Of a stretch of DNA of 32,278 bases, positions 8,504-15,950 are shown piece by piece; positions within the stretch are counted from its first letter, which is position 1; the number at the start of each line of letters is the position of its first letter. The translations under genes and the position numbers were made by a program. Under the pieces are notes generated by a model. The model did not search any database, was not told where the DNA came from, and saw only the letters and a list, made by a program, of their open reading frames with translations. Origin of the DNA: Bacteroidales bacterium (lineage in GTDB: Bacteria > Bacteroidota > Bacteroidia > Bacteroidales > Muribaculaceae); NCBI GenBank assembly GCA_014800735.1, contig JAAVFP010000043.1:1-32278 (forward strand), written 5' to 3'.

Positions 8504-9151
8504 ATGAACAACGAGTTTATAAAGTCGAAGGGTGATTATCGGTCGCTTATTGTTTTTAAAAAGGCCGAGTGCATTTATGATATTACTTATCATTTTGCAC
8601 ACAGGTTTTTACATAAGGGTGACCGAACTATCGACCAGATGATTCAGGTTGCGCGCAGCGGGAAGCAGAATATTATCGAAGGCTCGGCGGCCTCGAAGAC
8701 TTCGCGGGAAACTGAAATTAAACTTTTCAATGTAGCTAAAGCGAGCCTTGACGAATTGTTGGCTGATTATGAGGATTACATGAGAGTCCGCAATCTGAAA
8801 GTGTGGCCGGAGCAGAAACAGAAAGAAGTCAGGAATTTTTGCCGCAACAATAATGAATCGTTCTTATATCGCAAGATTGCACCAAAGCGCGATGATGAAA
8901 CGTTGGCAAATCTTGTTATAACGATGATACACCAGGAGCAGTATCTGTTGGTTCGCCTTATTGAGCGGGCAAAACAGGATTTCCTGGAGCATGGCGGTAT
9001 TCGTGAGGAGATGACTCGGGCGAGACTGGAATATAGGAAAGAACATGGCGGGAATTTTGGGTATTATGGGAGAAATGGGAATGTTGGGCAAAAATCCCAA
9101 GACTCTCAACCCTCCCAAAATTCACAAGATTCCCAATCAACTAAAAAATAA
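8504..9151 (+). CDS. four-helix-bundle 'suffix' protein (23S rRNA IVP/S23-related)
   Basis: A 215-residue protein related to the S23/intervening-sequence four-helix-bundle family. Recognisable blocks are SLIVFKKAECIYDIT (14-28), the IDQMIQVARSGKQNIIEG core (43-60) and SRETEIKLFNVAKASLDEL (67-85). The segment up to about residue 180 fits the Bacteroidetes 'four helix bundle suffix' extension. The tail is remarkable: five Gly-x-x triplets (183-197) followed by five Ser-Gln-x triplets (198-212), then Thr-Lys-Lys. The DNA behind this tail is a 9-bp array with dyad symmetry. The molecular role of free-standing members is unknown; relatives occur inside 23S rRNA intervening sequences flanked by inverted repeats. 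The following gene starts 8 bases downstream. Confidence 0.85.
   Translation: MNNEFIKSKGDYRSLIVFKKAECIYDITYHFAHRFLHKGDRTIDQMIQVARSGKQNIIEGSAASKTSRETEIKLFNVAKASLDELLADYEDYMRVRNLKVWPEQKQKEVRNFCRNNNESFLYRKIAPKRDDETLANLVITMIHQEQYLLVRLIERAKQDFLEHGGIREEMTRARLEYRKEHGGNFGYYGRNGNVGQKSQDSQPSQNSQDSQSTKK
9050..9136 (+). repeat. 5+5 array of 9-bp units forming a 39-bp imperfect hairpin
   Basis: GGG triplets begin at 9050, 9059, 9068, 9077 and 9086, and CYC/CAC triplets at 9096, 9105, 9114, 9123 and 9132: perfect 9-base phasing in both halves, with a dyad centred at 9092. Pairing 9050-9088 against 9096-9134 by eye gives 31 of 39 paired positions (two are G-U) around the loop 9089-9095. In frame it encodes (Gly-x-x)5 then (Ser-Gln-x)5. 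The array lies at the 3' end of the four-helix-bundle gene. Confidence 0.85.
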
Positions 9152-9159
9152 CTGAAATT

Positions 9160-9594
9160 ATGGCAGATAATTACCTTGAGAGAAAGATGGAGGAGCGGCG
9201 GGATGGCGGCAGGCGCGTGGTGCGCGTGGTGTCGAATCCTGCGGGTACGCTTGTGATGAAGTTTCCGTTTACTTCGGTGCTGGTGATTGCACGCAAGGCT
9301 GATGAGCGCACTGCCCTGCTGCTGAGTAGGCTGACTTCTACCGGCGCCAAGGTGGGGCTTGCCGGGGCCGATGCTGATGCGGCCAGGCGTGTGGCCAAGG
9401 CTCGGGGTGCGACGTTCGTGCCGCAGACGGATGCTGAGGCAGCCCGCGCGATGTTCGCAGGAATTGTGGCTGAGCCGGAGCTCGTGCTCTACGACGAGGG
9501 CGACGACGGTATCAGGGCGTGCGTGGGCGAGCGCACTTTGGCTCTCGGCTCGGATGTGGAAAAGGCGCTTCTGCGCTTGCTCTTTGAGATATAA
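9160..9594 (+). CDS. hypothetical protein, small alpha/beta (Rossmann-like?)
   Basis: A 144-residue cytoplasmic protein that I do not recognise. Its pattern of hydrophobic strands and Ala/Arg-rich helices (SVLVIARK at 39-46, GAKVGLAG at 62-69, ELVLYDEG near 106-113) suggests an alpha/beta fold. The N-terminus MADNYLERKMEE recalls some Bacteroidales short-chain-dehydrogenase-like proteins, but the glycine-rich cofactor loop is absent, so enzyme activity is doubtful. Composition returns here to the GC-rich chromosomal type. The start lies 8 bases after the four-helix-bundle stop, so co-transcription with it is likely. A hairpin terminator follows directly. Confidence 0.7.
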   Translation: MADNYLERKMEERRDGGRRVVRVVSNPAGTLVMKFPFTSVLVIARKADERTALLLSRLTSTGAKVGLAGADADAARRVAKARGATFVPQTDAEAARAMFAGIVAEPELVLYDEGDDGIRACVGERTLALGSDVEKALLRLLFEI

Positions 9595-9601
9595 AAAATG
9601 G

Positions 9602-9631
9602 AATCCCGCGGACATTACTGCCTGCGGGATT
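9602..9631. terminator. bidirectional hairpin between convergent genes
   Basis: Arms AATCCCGC (9602-9609) and GCGGGATT (9624-9631) pair perfectly, with A-rich sequence before the first arm. The hairpin lies between the plus-strand gene ending at 9594 and the minus-strand yqgE-like gene ending at 9639, so it probably serves both. Confidence 0.6.
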
Positions 9632-9638
9632 TATGCGT

Positions 9639-10247
9639 TTAGTTATAATCGGCATTGCGGGGGATGAGCTGCCAGCTGCGGTAGCGTGGGCCGAGTGAGC
9701 GGACCAGGCGGTGCCAGTAGCGGTCGCTTCCGCCAGTGAGGGCATCCTCGGGGGCAAGTCCGTCGGGAGCCAGGGCCCAGGAGTCGTGAGCGATTTCGCG
9801 CTCGAGTTCTCCTTCGCACCAGCTGCAGTAACCGATGAAGAAGCGCACAACGCCGTCCACGGGATAACCGGAGTTGATGTAATTGACGATAGCGTCGAAG
9901 TCGCCGCCAACATAGAGGCCGGGGGCATATTCGCGTGCGCCGGGGATAATGTCAGAGCCGAGGGTGTGGATGAAGAAGATGCGGTCCTGACCGCTGGGGC
10001 CGCCGCAGTAAACGGGCACCTTGATGTCGGCGTTGACGCCATCGAGGAGTTCGGGAAGTGTGTAGTCGGTGAGGTTGTTCATCACGACACCGGTTGCACC
10101 CTCGCCGGCAAGGTAGTCTATTACCGAAACAACGCCGTGGAAGTAGTACCGTTCGTCGGTAAATGGTTCGGCCACGAGCATGGAGCCTCCAACTGGCGAG
10201 ATTCCATAGGCCGGAACGCGGAATAATGTTGTGGTAATATCTTTCAT
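9639..10247 (-). CDS. YqgE/AlgH family protein (DUF179)
   Basis: A protein of 202 residues when started at the ATG whose first base is 10247 (MKDITTTLFRV). An upstream ATG at 10280 would add 11 residues of less typical sequence. Family landmarks are GGSMLVAEP near the start, GVVMNN in the first third, the YCGGPSG loop, and VRFFIGYCSW with GELEREI. The biochemical role of YqgE/AlgH is unresolved; AlgH was first tied to alginate regulation in Pseudomonas. The gene follows the uracil-glycosylase-like gene by 57 bases on the same strand and may share its transcript. Confidence 0.88.
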   Translation of the reverse strand: MKDITTTLFRVPAYGISPVGGSMLVAEPFTDERYYFHGVVSVIDYLAGEGATGVVMNNLTDYTLPELLDGVNADIKVPVYCGGPSGQDRIFFIHTLGSDIIPGAREYAPGLYVGGDFDAIVNYINSGYPVDGVVRFFIGYCSWCEGELEREIAHDSWALAPDGLAPEDALTGGSDRYWHRLVRSLGPRYRSWQLIPRNADYN

Positions 10248-10304
10248 AATAGCAATAGTTAAAACGTTCTTTATTAGCAATAACGCGTAACTACCGCCGA
10301 GAGT

Positions 10305-10907
10305 TCACAAAGATATGCCGGCCGAGGTGTAAAATTTGCGATAGTATTCGGCTTTCTGCTCAAGCGGCAGCGGGTAGGCACGCGAGCTTGATGGCAGACG
10401 CCACAGCTGTATCTCGCGCCCTTGGGGAGTGCGATAAAGTGTGTACTCGCCATTGCGGGGAACGGTAGTGCCGGTTATTTCGGCAAGCGTCTGCGAGGCT
10501 TTTTCGCCTGCGGCACCGATGGCTGTGAGGGTGGGATGGGAGCGGATTATGGCATCGACGTCGAGCACTTCGACAATATCGAGGAATTTATCGGAGGCAT
10601 TGCCCTTGAGGCGACGGACAGCCACTCCGGTATCGGCCAGGCCTATGCCTTTGGCTGTGAGCATTTGTTTGATGGCATCGAGGTGGAAGCTTTTGTGTGC
10701 GCTATCGACGTAGGCGTTGCTATCTCCAGCGAATATCAGGCCGGCAATTTTCCAGAAATCGTTGGTGCGGTTGGGGTAATAAAAATTCATGGACCAGCGG
10801 TGAGGGCCCGGAGGGAAGGTGCCGAGCATGAGCACCCGCATGCCTTCGGGGAGGAACGGTTTCCAGGGGTGCCGCTCAATGGGGAATTGGTTATTGTCTT
10901 GGGTCAT
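10305..10907 (-). CDS. uracil-DNA glycosylase family protein
   Basis: A 200-residue protein of the UDG superfamily, which removes uracil or other damaged bases from DNA. The water-activating region is LGTFPPG (28-34), followed by FYYPNRTNDFW (42-52), which stacks on the base. The DNA-intercalation motif is LPSSSRAY (about 171-178). In this branch the catalytic Asp or Asn of classical UDG is not evident in motif 1, so the substrate range is uncertain. It is first in a likely two-gene minus-strand unit with yqgE. An A/T-flanked perfect hairpin separates its 5' end from the polysaccharide export genes. Confidence 0.82.
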   Translation of the reverse strand: MTQDNNQFPIERHPWKPFLPEGMRVLMLGTFPPGPHRWSMNFYYPNRTNDFWKIAGLIFAGDSNAYVDSAHKSFHLDAIKQMLTAKGIGLADTGVAVRRLKGNASDKFLDIVEVLDVDAIIRSHPTLTAIGAAGEKASQTLAEITGTTVPRNGEYTLYRTPQGREIQLWRLPSSSRAYPLPLEQKAEYYRKFYTSAGISL

Positions 10908-10948
10908 TGTTGAGCTATATTATTTTATATTATGTAACGCACGGCGAT

Positions 10949-10986
10949 AAAAAAACGTTCAACATCGGTGTGTTGAACGTTTTTTT
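10949..10986. terminator. strong bidirectional intrinsic terminator
   Basis: A 16-base perfect stem (10949-10964 with 10971-10986) around a 6-base loop has A-tract and T-tract ends, so it has a U-run in both directions. It most clearly terminates the minus-strand genes only on their upstream side; for the Wzz-like gene (ending at 11008) it lies just after the stop, as expected for the wza-wzz transcript. Confidence 0.75.
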
Positions 10987-11007
10987 AATCTACTTGTGAG
11001 CGATTGT

Positions 11008-12114
11008 TTATTCGGCTGTGGCTTCTTTGAATTTTGTCTTGAAGTCGCGGCCGAAAAGAATCCAAACAGAGCCGCCAACCACAGCCAGGAACACGAAGCC
11101 GATGAGAATCATGGGCTTGGAGGGCTTGGAGGGCTTCAGGGGCACGGTGGCCGGCTGGAGCACGGTGTAGACCGGAGTGTTCTCCTGTACCTTGGCTTTC
11201 GCCATCTGTAGCTGCTGGGCAGTGGTGTTGTATAGGCTGTAGGCCAGCTGGGCTTCGTTGCGCAGGCGTTCTTCCTCAGTACGGCGGGAGTTGAGCGTCA
11301 CACCGTGGTTCTTGTCCACATACTCAGCATAGCGCTGCTGGGCGTTGTAATACTCAACCTTGGCCTCATCGTTGATTTTCTGGGCGTAGTCCATATCCGT
11401 ACGGGCCTTGTTGGTACGGTAGTCGGTGATGTAGGCCTTAAGGTTCTCGGCGATGGTATCGGCCAGAGTAGCAGATACGAGCGCATCCTGCATGGTGACA
11501 CCTAAGGTGATAACGGCAGTTTTGGTGTCTACGCTCACGCTCACACGGTTGTTGAGGGCCTTGATGATTTCATCTTCCTCCTTTGTCACCTGGAAGGAGT
11601 TGGGTACGTGGTCACCCTCCTCTTCATCGGAGGTAAAAAGGCTCTTCACCCAACCGAGCAGTTTGAAGGGTGCGCCAATGATTGTGCTCCACCAGGGGCT
11701 GGAAAGGTCATCCTGGACGTAGTTGCGCACGGTGGTTTCTGTCACTTCGCCATCCTTGTCGCTCAGCGGTACTTCAACGTTGAAAAGTGCCATGTTGAAG
11801 GGCACGGAGCTGACAACGTCGGGGTAGAGCTGCGGATTCACGGCATCACTTCCTGCTCCTGACGAGAGGTTGATACCGGCCATAGAGGCAAGTGCACCAA
11901 GGCCGGCCGAACCCGACTTGCCATCCTGCACTTCGGGCACGAGTTTGATTGTGGTTGTGTACTCCTTGGGAATCGAGAACGCAATCACCAGACCGATTAC
12001 GGCACCGATGCCAGCCAGCTTGAGCAGCAGCTTGCGTTCTTTCCATAACTTTCCGGCAAGTTCCAGAAGGTCAATCTCCTGTTCGTCCTGCGGGGTGTTG
12101 TTTTCTTCCTGCAT
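11008..12114 (-). CDS. Wzz/GNVR-type polysaccharide co-polymerase
   Basis: A 368-residue inner-membrane protein of the chain-length-determinant (Wzz) family. A first transmembrane helix near residues 34-52 is preceded by a short acidic cytosolic segment. The long periplasmic helical region (60-335) is rich in coiled-coil sequence, and a second transmembrane helix is near 336-358, inside a proline-rich context (VPLKPSKPSKP). No tyrosine-kinase Walker motifs follow, so it is a PCP without fused BY-kinase. It starts 17 bases after the Wza-like gene and presumably cooperates with it in sizing and exporting a surface polysaccharide; no glycosyltransferases are present in this window. Confidence 0.88.
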   Translation of the reverse strand: MQEENNTPQDEQEIDLLELAGKLWKERKLLLKLAGIGAVIGLVIAFSIPKEYTTTIKLVPEVQDGKSGSAGLGALASMAGINLSSGAGSDAVNPQLYPDVVSSVPFNMALFNVEVPLSDKDGEVTETTVRNYVQDDLSSPWWSTIIGAPFKLLGWVKSLFTSDEEEGDHVPNSFQVTKEEDEIIKALNNRVSVSVDTKTAVITLGVTMQDALVSATLADTIAENLKAYITDYRTNKARTDMDYAQKINDEAKVEYYNAQQRYAEYVDKNHGVTLNSRRTEEERLRNEAQLAYSLYNTTAQQLQMAKAKVQENTPVYTVLQPATVPLKPSKPSKPMILIGFVFLAVVGGSVWILFGRDFKTKFKEATAE

Positions 12115-12131
12115 AATTCTGCTACTTGTTT

Positions 12132-14657
12132 TTATTTTCTAATCAGGTTGGAGATAGCAGCGGCCATGGTGCCGAGCGTACCGGTCATGGAAGTCACGGA
12201 CATAATCGCCTGCCAGTTGACGCCACTGCCCTTTTCCTTGGTAGGTATCACAATTTGACAACCGGGTTCGATTACAGTATTCCCCTTAGCACGAGCCACC
12301 TGACCATTTAAATACACAATAAAGGCTTTGCTCTTTTTGGCACGGTCACCATAGCCACCAGCCTGCTCAACGTAGTATTTAAGCTTCTTACCTTTCTTGT
12401 AGGTAACGGTATTGGGAAACATAACGTCGCCGGTGATTCGCACGGTATTGGTGTACTCAGGCACAATAAGCACGTCGCCTACCTGGAGAACGAGATCCGC
12501 ATCCGAACCCGGCGCAGCCAAGGCCTCGGAAAGGTCAATTGCCACCTGATAGGTAGTCGGGATGTCAATATTCTGGGTTATGATACTGTCACCGGCGTTG
12601 GACATATTATTAATGTTGCGCATTGTTTCCTCACGCACACGCAGTTCCTCGGGAGTCATCTGACGCATGATGGAAGCACCCTTAGGATAAGCTTCGGGTG
12701 TCAGACCTCCGGCACGTTTCACCAGTTCGCTCACACGTTCGCTCTTGCTTTCGAGTGTATAGGTGCCATCGAACACAACTTCGCCAACCACACCCACACG
12801 GCGCTGAACCTGATAACCGGGCGAACGACGGATTTCTACAATATCGTAGGGCTGGAGCTTGAAGTCTTCGTCGGCATTGACAATGAGGCCGTCAACAAGC
12901 GAGAACATGAAAGTTTCGGCCATCCGCGAGGTAGCCTCGGTGGCATCGGGGTCGTCCAGTCGGCGCGACACTTCGACGCGGGCGGTAGATGCACCCTTGA
13001 GCAGACCACCGGCCTGAAGGATAATATCTTCAATAGTGACGCCTTCGGCATAGGGATAATCACCCGGACGGGCAACCAGACCATTGATAGTAATATCACC
13101 ACGGTCCTCGAGGTCGTGAACGCTGGAAATCACAAGCACGTCGTTGCGTCGCAGTTCGATGTCAGGCAGACGACCGGAGAGGATGCCGTCAATGTCGAGT
13201 GCTTCGATTTCGAGCGACAAATCCGGACCCTCACGGTAAAGGAGCACACGGCCGGTGTAGGCGTCTTCGGTCAGGCCGTCGGCCTTGGCAATAAGATCGC
13301 GAACGGTGGTAAGTTCGGGCGAAAGGGCGAACATGCCCGGGCGGAATACGGAACCCTTCACTTCCACGCGGTTGGTAAAGCGGTCAAGGATAGTGCCGAC
13401 CGAAACCACGTCGCCATCCTGCAGAGGATAGTCGACGAATTCCGATGCGGAGATATTGTAAAGTTCGTTCTCGCGACCGGTCTGGCGCGTAACGCGCACC
13501 TGGTCAACATACGCATCGCCGGTGAAACCGCCGGCAAAGTCGATGACCTGCTTGAGGGTTTCGCCGTTCTTGAGCTCGTAGTACATCGGGCGCTTGACGT
13601 TGCCTGAAATGTTAACCAGTTCCTCGTAGGGCGGAACGATAATCACGTCGCCTTCCTGAAGGCGGGTGTTGCCGGTGGTCTTGCCGTCGAAGAGATATTC
13701 GTAAACGTCCACACCGACCATCTTCTGGCCGTTGCGCACCAGATGGATATTGCGCATAGTTCCGATTTCGTTAATACCACCGGCTTTGTAAAGAGCGTGG
13801 AAAATAGTTGAGAACGGCGACAGGCGATAAGAACCGGGGACTTCAACCTCACCCATAATATCGACTTGGATAGTGCGCACCTGGCCCAGAGTCACGTTGA
13901 TGTCCGAGTCGGGGTTCGTACCACCGATGCCGGCGTATTTATTTGCGAAGGCCTGGCGGATGTGGTCGTTTGCCTGCTTGATTGTCATGCCACTGAGGTA
14001 GATGGGACCAACCTGCGACACGATGATAGAACCCTCGGGCGAAATTGTCTGACGGATATGATCCTCGTTGGCACCCCAGATGTCAATCACAATTTCGTCG
14101 CCGGGACCCAAACGATAGTTTTGAGGAGTAGCCACATTTTCATTCGGCTCGAAAGTCAGTGCGTTGTTACTAAACACCTCGCGGCCGAAAATTTTCTTTT
14201 CAGGCATCTGAGGTTCGAACTGACGTTGAATTTCATCGAATGGTGATGTTGGCGGAACAACGGTATTTAAATTTCCGGCATTCTGGGAGGGAGCATTCGC
14301 ATTGTAATCAGCAGGTACGTTAGGATTCTGCTGGCGGTTGGGCGACTCCTCAACAGAGGTTCTGCGCACTTTTGATTCCTGCTGGGTAGTGCCGTTCATT
14401 GTACCGTTGGCAGTACTACCCTGCTGACTTTCATAGTTGTTTTTCAGTCGTTCAATCTGCGCGCGGGTGACGCCTTTGGCCAGAAGTTCATTGCCGATTT
14501 GCTGGGATGATTTACCGGCGGCGGTTTCGGTCTTGATATACTCAACGACCTGCTCGTCAGTCATACGTGCATCGGTGCTAAAACTACCGGCAAAAATAGC
14601 TCCACCAACAATCAGTGATGCTAAAATTGTTTGCAGCTTAGTCTTGTGGTTGTACAT
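12132..14657 (-). CDS. SLBB-domain polysaccharide export protein (Wza-like)
   Basis: An 841-residue exported protein with a signal peptide (about 1-25, no clear lipobox). A helical segment (32-75) is followed by a Gln/Asn-rich linker (76-135). The poly-export domain starts near YRLGPGDEIVIDIWG (181-195), and then several SLBB-type repeats run to about 800, each with 'I.G.V..PG.Y'-like cores. The C-terminus is a short hydrophobic helix. The multi-SLBB length is common in Bacteroidetes, longer than E. coli Wza (about 380). It probably forms the outer-membrane/periplasmic conduit for exopolysaccharide. It is the first gene of a two-gene operon with the Wzz-like protein. Confidence 0.9.
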   Translation of the reverse strand: MYNHKTKLQTILASLIVGGAIFAGSFSTDARMTDEQVVEYIKTETAAGKSSQQIGNELLAKGVTRAQIERLKNNYESQQGSTANGTMNGTTQQESKVRRTSVEESPNRQQNPNVPADYNANAPSQNAGNLNTVVPPTSPFDEIQRQFEPQMPEKKIFGREVFSNNALTFEPNENVATPQNYRLGPGDEIVIDIWGANEDHIRQTISPEGSIIVSQVGPIYLSGMTIKQANDHIRQAFANKYAGIGGTNPDSDINVTLGQVRTIQVDIMGEVEVPGSYRLSPFSTIFHALYKAGGINEIGTMRNIHLVRNGQKMVGVDVYEYLFDGKTTGNTRLQEGDVIIVPPYEELVNISGNVKRPMYYELKNGETLKQVIDFAGGFTGDAYVDQVRVTRQTGRENELYNISASEFVDYPLQDGDVVSVGTILDRFTNRVEVKGSVFRPGMFALSPELTTVRDLIAKADGLTEDAYTGRVLLYREGPDLSLEIEALDIDGILSGRLPDIELRRNDVLVISSVHDLEDRGDITINGLVARPGDYPYAEGVTIEDIILQAGGLLKGASTARVEVSRRLDDPDATEATSRMAETFMFSLVDGLIVNADEDFKLQPYDIVEIRRSPGYQVQRRVGVVGEVVFDGTYTLESKSERVSELVKRAGGLTPEAYPKGASIMRQMTPEELRVREETMRNINNMSNAGDSIITQNIDIPTTYQVAIDLSEALAAPGSDADLVLQVGDVLIVPEYTNTVRITGDVMFPNTVTYKKGKKLKYYVEQAGGYGDRAKKSKAFIVYLNGQVARAKGNTVIEPGCQIVIPTKEKGSGVNWQAIMSVTSMTGTLGTMAAAISNLIRK

Positions 14658-14772
14658 TGTATGTTTTATTGCGTTTATGTTTCGGAATTAATACCGGGCT
14701 GAATATCAGCCATGAAAAGATATGATTGGAGCGATAGGCCGCACGCGCGGAGAAAGCGTGCCAAACCTGCTA

Positions 14773-14780
14773 CAAAATTA
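14773..14780 (-). promoter_or_regulatory. -7 box upstream of the wza-like gene
   Basis: The minus strand reads TAATTTTG here, an exact TAnnTTTG -7 element. No TTG is found at the expected -33 distance. The intergenic region 14658-14923 therefore holds divergent promoters, this one and the aquaporin promoter at 14804-14832. Confidence 0.45.
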
Positions 14781-14803
14781 GTATTTTTTTTTGTATTTAT
14801 GTA

Positions 14804-14832
14804 TTGTCGTAAGGATTATTTTTGTAATTTTG
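14804..14832 (+). promoter_or_regulatory. aquaporin promoter
   Basis: TTG at 14804-14806, an 18-base spacer, then TAATTTTG at 14825-14832 match the Bacteroidetes housekeeping promoter. The start would be near 14840, giving a leader of about 85 bases before the ATG at 14924. Confidence 0.6.
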
Positions 14833-14923
14833 GGAATGAATGTGATAGAGCACCTAATGGCTTCCCTCATAATCAGACTTTTTAACCAACCGTTATATTA
14901 ATCCTTAAAAATCATTACCTAAA

Positions 14924-15622
14924 ATGAAGAAATTAATTGCAGAGGGCGTGGGCACCATGTTCCTCGTTCTCCTGGCTTGTGGCAGCGCTGTGCTTGCCGG
15001 GCCTTCCATCGGTGTTCTCGGAATCGGCCTGTGCTTCGGCCTCGTTCTCATCTGTTTGTGCTATTGCATCGGCAATATTTCGGGTTGCCACGTCAACCCC
15101 GCCGTGTCGCTGGCCATGTTCCTTTCCGGGCGTATGAGCGGCAAGGATTGCCTGGGCTACGTTGTGTTCCAGCTGCTTGGTGCGGCCATCGGTGCCGGAC
15201 TGCTCTACGCCTTCGTAGCTATGGGCGAGACGACAGGCTATAACTTCGGCGGTACTACCGGCGACCACTATCTGGCCACCAACGTCATCCAGCCCGGTGC
15301 CAACGCAGGGATGGCACTTCTGGCCGAAGGTCTGCTCACCTTCTTCTTCGTTCTCATCGTGCTTGGTGCCACCGATGCCAACCGAGGCTTCGGCAAGTTC
15401 GCCGGCCTGGCCATCGGCATCGGCCTGGGCCTGGTCAATATCGTAGGTATTCCGGTGGACAACTGCTCCGTCAACCCGGCCCGCAGCTTCGGTCCCGCCG
15501 TGTTTGATCCCACTGCCTGGGGCGACTTCTGGATTATGGTAGTTGGTCCTGTTGTTGGCGCAATTCTGGCAGTGCTGTGCTGGCAAGCAGTGGCCGGACG
15601 CACCAAGGGCGCTATCGAATAA
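14924..15622 (+). CDS. aqpZ: aquaporin Z-like water channel (MIP family)
   Basis: A 232-residue inner-membrane channel with six predicted transmembrane helices and both pore half-helix signatures: HVNPAVS (NPA 58-60) and SVNPARS (NPA 184-186, followed by the selectivity arginine 187). The length and the histidine- and arginine-containing filter favour a water-specific AqpZ-type pore over a glycerol facilitator. A glycine-rich N-terminal AEGVGTMFLVLLACG helix is typical. It is a single-gene unit with its own promoter and a terminator hairpin just after the stop. Confidence 0.94.
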   Translation: MKKLIAEGVGTMFLVLLACGSAVLAGPSIGVLGIGLCFGLVLICLCYCIGNISGCHVNPAVSLAMFLSGRMSGKDCLGYVVFQLLGAAIGAGLLYAFVAMGETTGYNFGGTTGDHYLATNVIQPGANAGMALLAEGLLTFFFVLIVLGATDANRGFGKFAGLAIGIGLGLVNIVGIPVDNCSVNPARSFGPAVFDPTAWGDFWIMVVGPVVGAILAVLCWQAVAGRTKGAIE

Positions 15623-15643
15623 AAATAATTTCAAAGAAATCGA

Positions 15644-15675
15644 AAGGGCTGGCTACTAAACCGTCAGCCCTTTTT
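15644..15675 (+). terminator. aquaporin terminator
   Basis: Arms AAGGGCTG (15644-15651) and CAGCCCTT (15665-15672) are followed by a T-run, 22 bases after the aqpZ stop codon. Confidence 0.75.
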
Positions 15676-15733
15676 ATATACTTTAAATCGACCGATGGGA
15701 TAAATTTTTCTCAAAAAAAATCGCTCCAAACGC

Positions 15734-15763
15734 TTGCAGATTCAAAAAAAGTGCGTAATTTTG
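15734..15763 (+). promoter_or_regulatory. tRNA-His promoter
   Basis: TTG at 15734-15736 and TAATTTTG at 15756-15763 are separated by 19 bases, an excellent match to the Bacteroidetes consensus. The -7 box ends 15 bases before the tRNA. Confidence 0.7.
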
Positions 15764-15778
15764 CAGCGTCATAAAGAT

Positions 15779-15853
15779 GGTACCCCTAGCTCAGCTGGTT
15801 AGAGTGTCGGATTGTGGTTCCGAAGGTCGTGGGTTCGAGCCCCACTGGGTACC
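15779..15853 (+). tRNA. tRNA-His (GTG anticodon)
   Basis: A cloverleaf can be drawn. The anticodon stem TCGGA/TCCGA encloses the loop TTGTGGT, giving anticodon GTG. The T arm is GTGGG-TTCGAGC-CCCAC. Counting back from T8/A9 places G-1 at 15779 opposite discriminator C73 at 15853, the histidine identity pair. The 7-66 pair is then a C-T mismatch. CCA is not encoded. Confidence 0.95.
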
Positions 15854-15860
15854 CTAAAAT

Positions 15861-15888
15861 AGAGGTTGGTTCTCCAGCCTCTTTTTTT
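15861..15888 (+). terminator. tRNA-His intrinsic terminator
   Basis: Nine-base arms (15861-15869 and 15874-15882, one G-T wobble) enclose a TTCT loop and run into seven T residues. Confidence 0.8.
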
Positions 15889-15950
15889 ATTTTCACAAGC
15901 TTGAACTAATGGCGTAGTCCAGTTGTTAAAGAATCAAAACTATTACAGCT

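Noticed and set aside
9050-9136. CRISPR array
   Set aside because: The units are 9 bases long and contiguous, without spacers, and half lie in opposite orientation; no cas genes are present.
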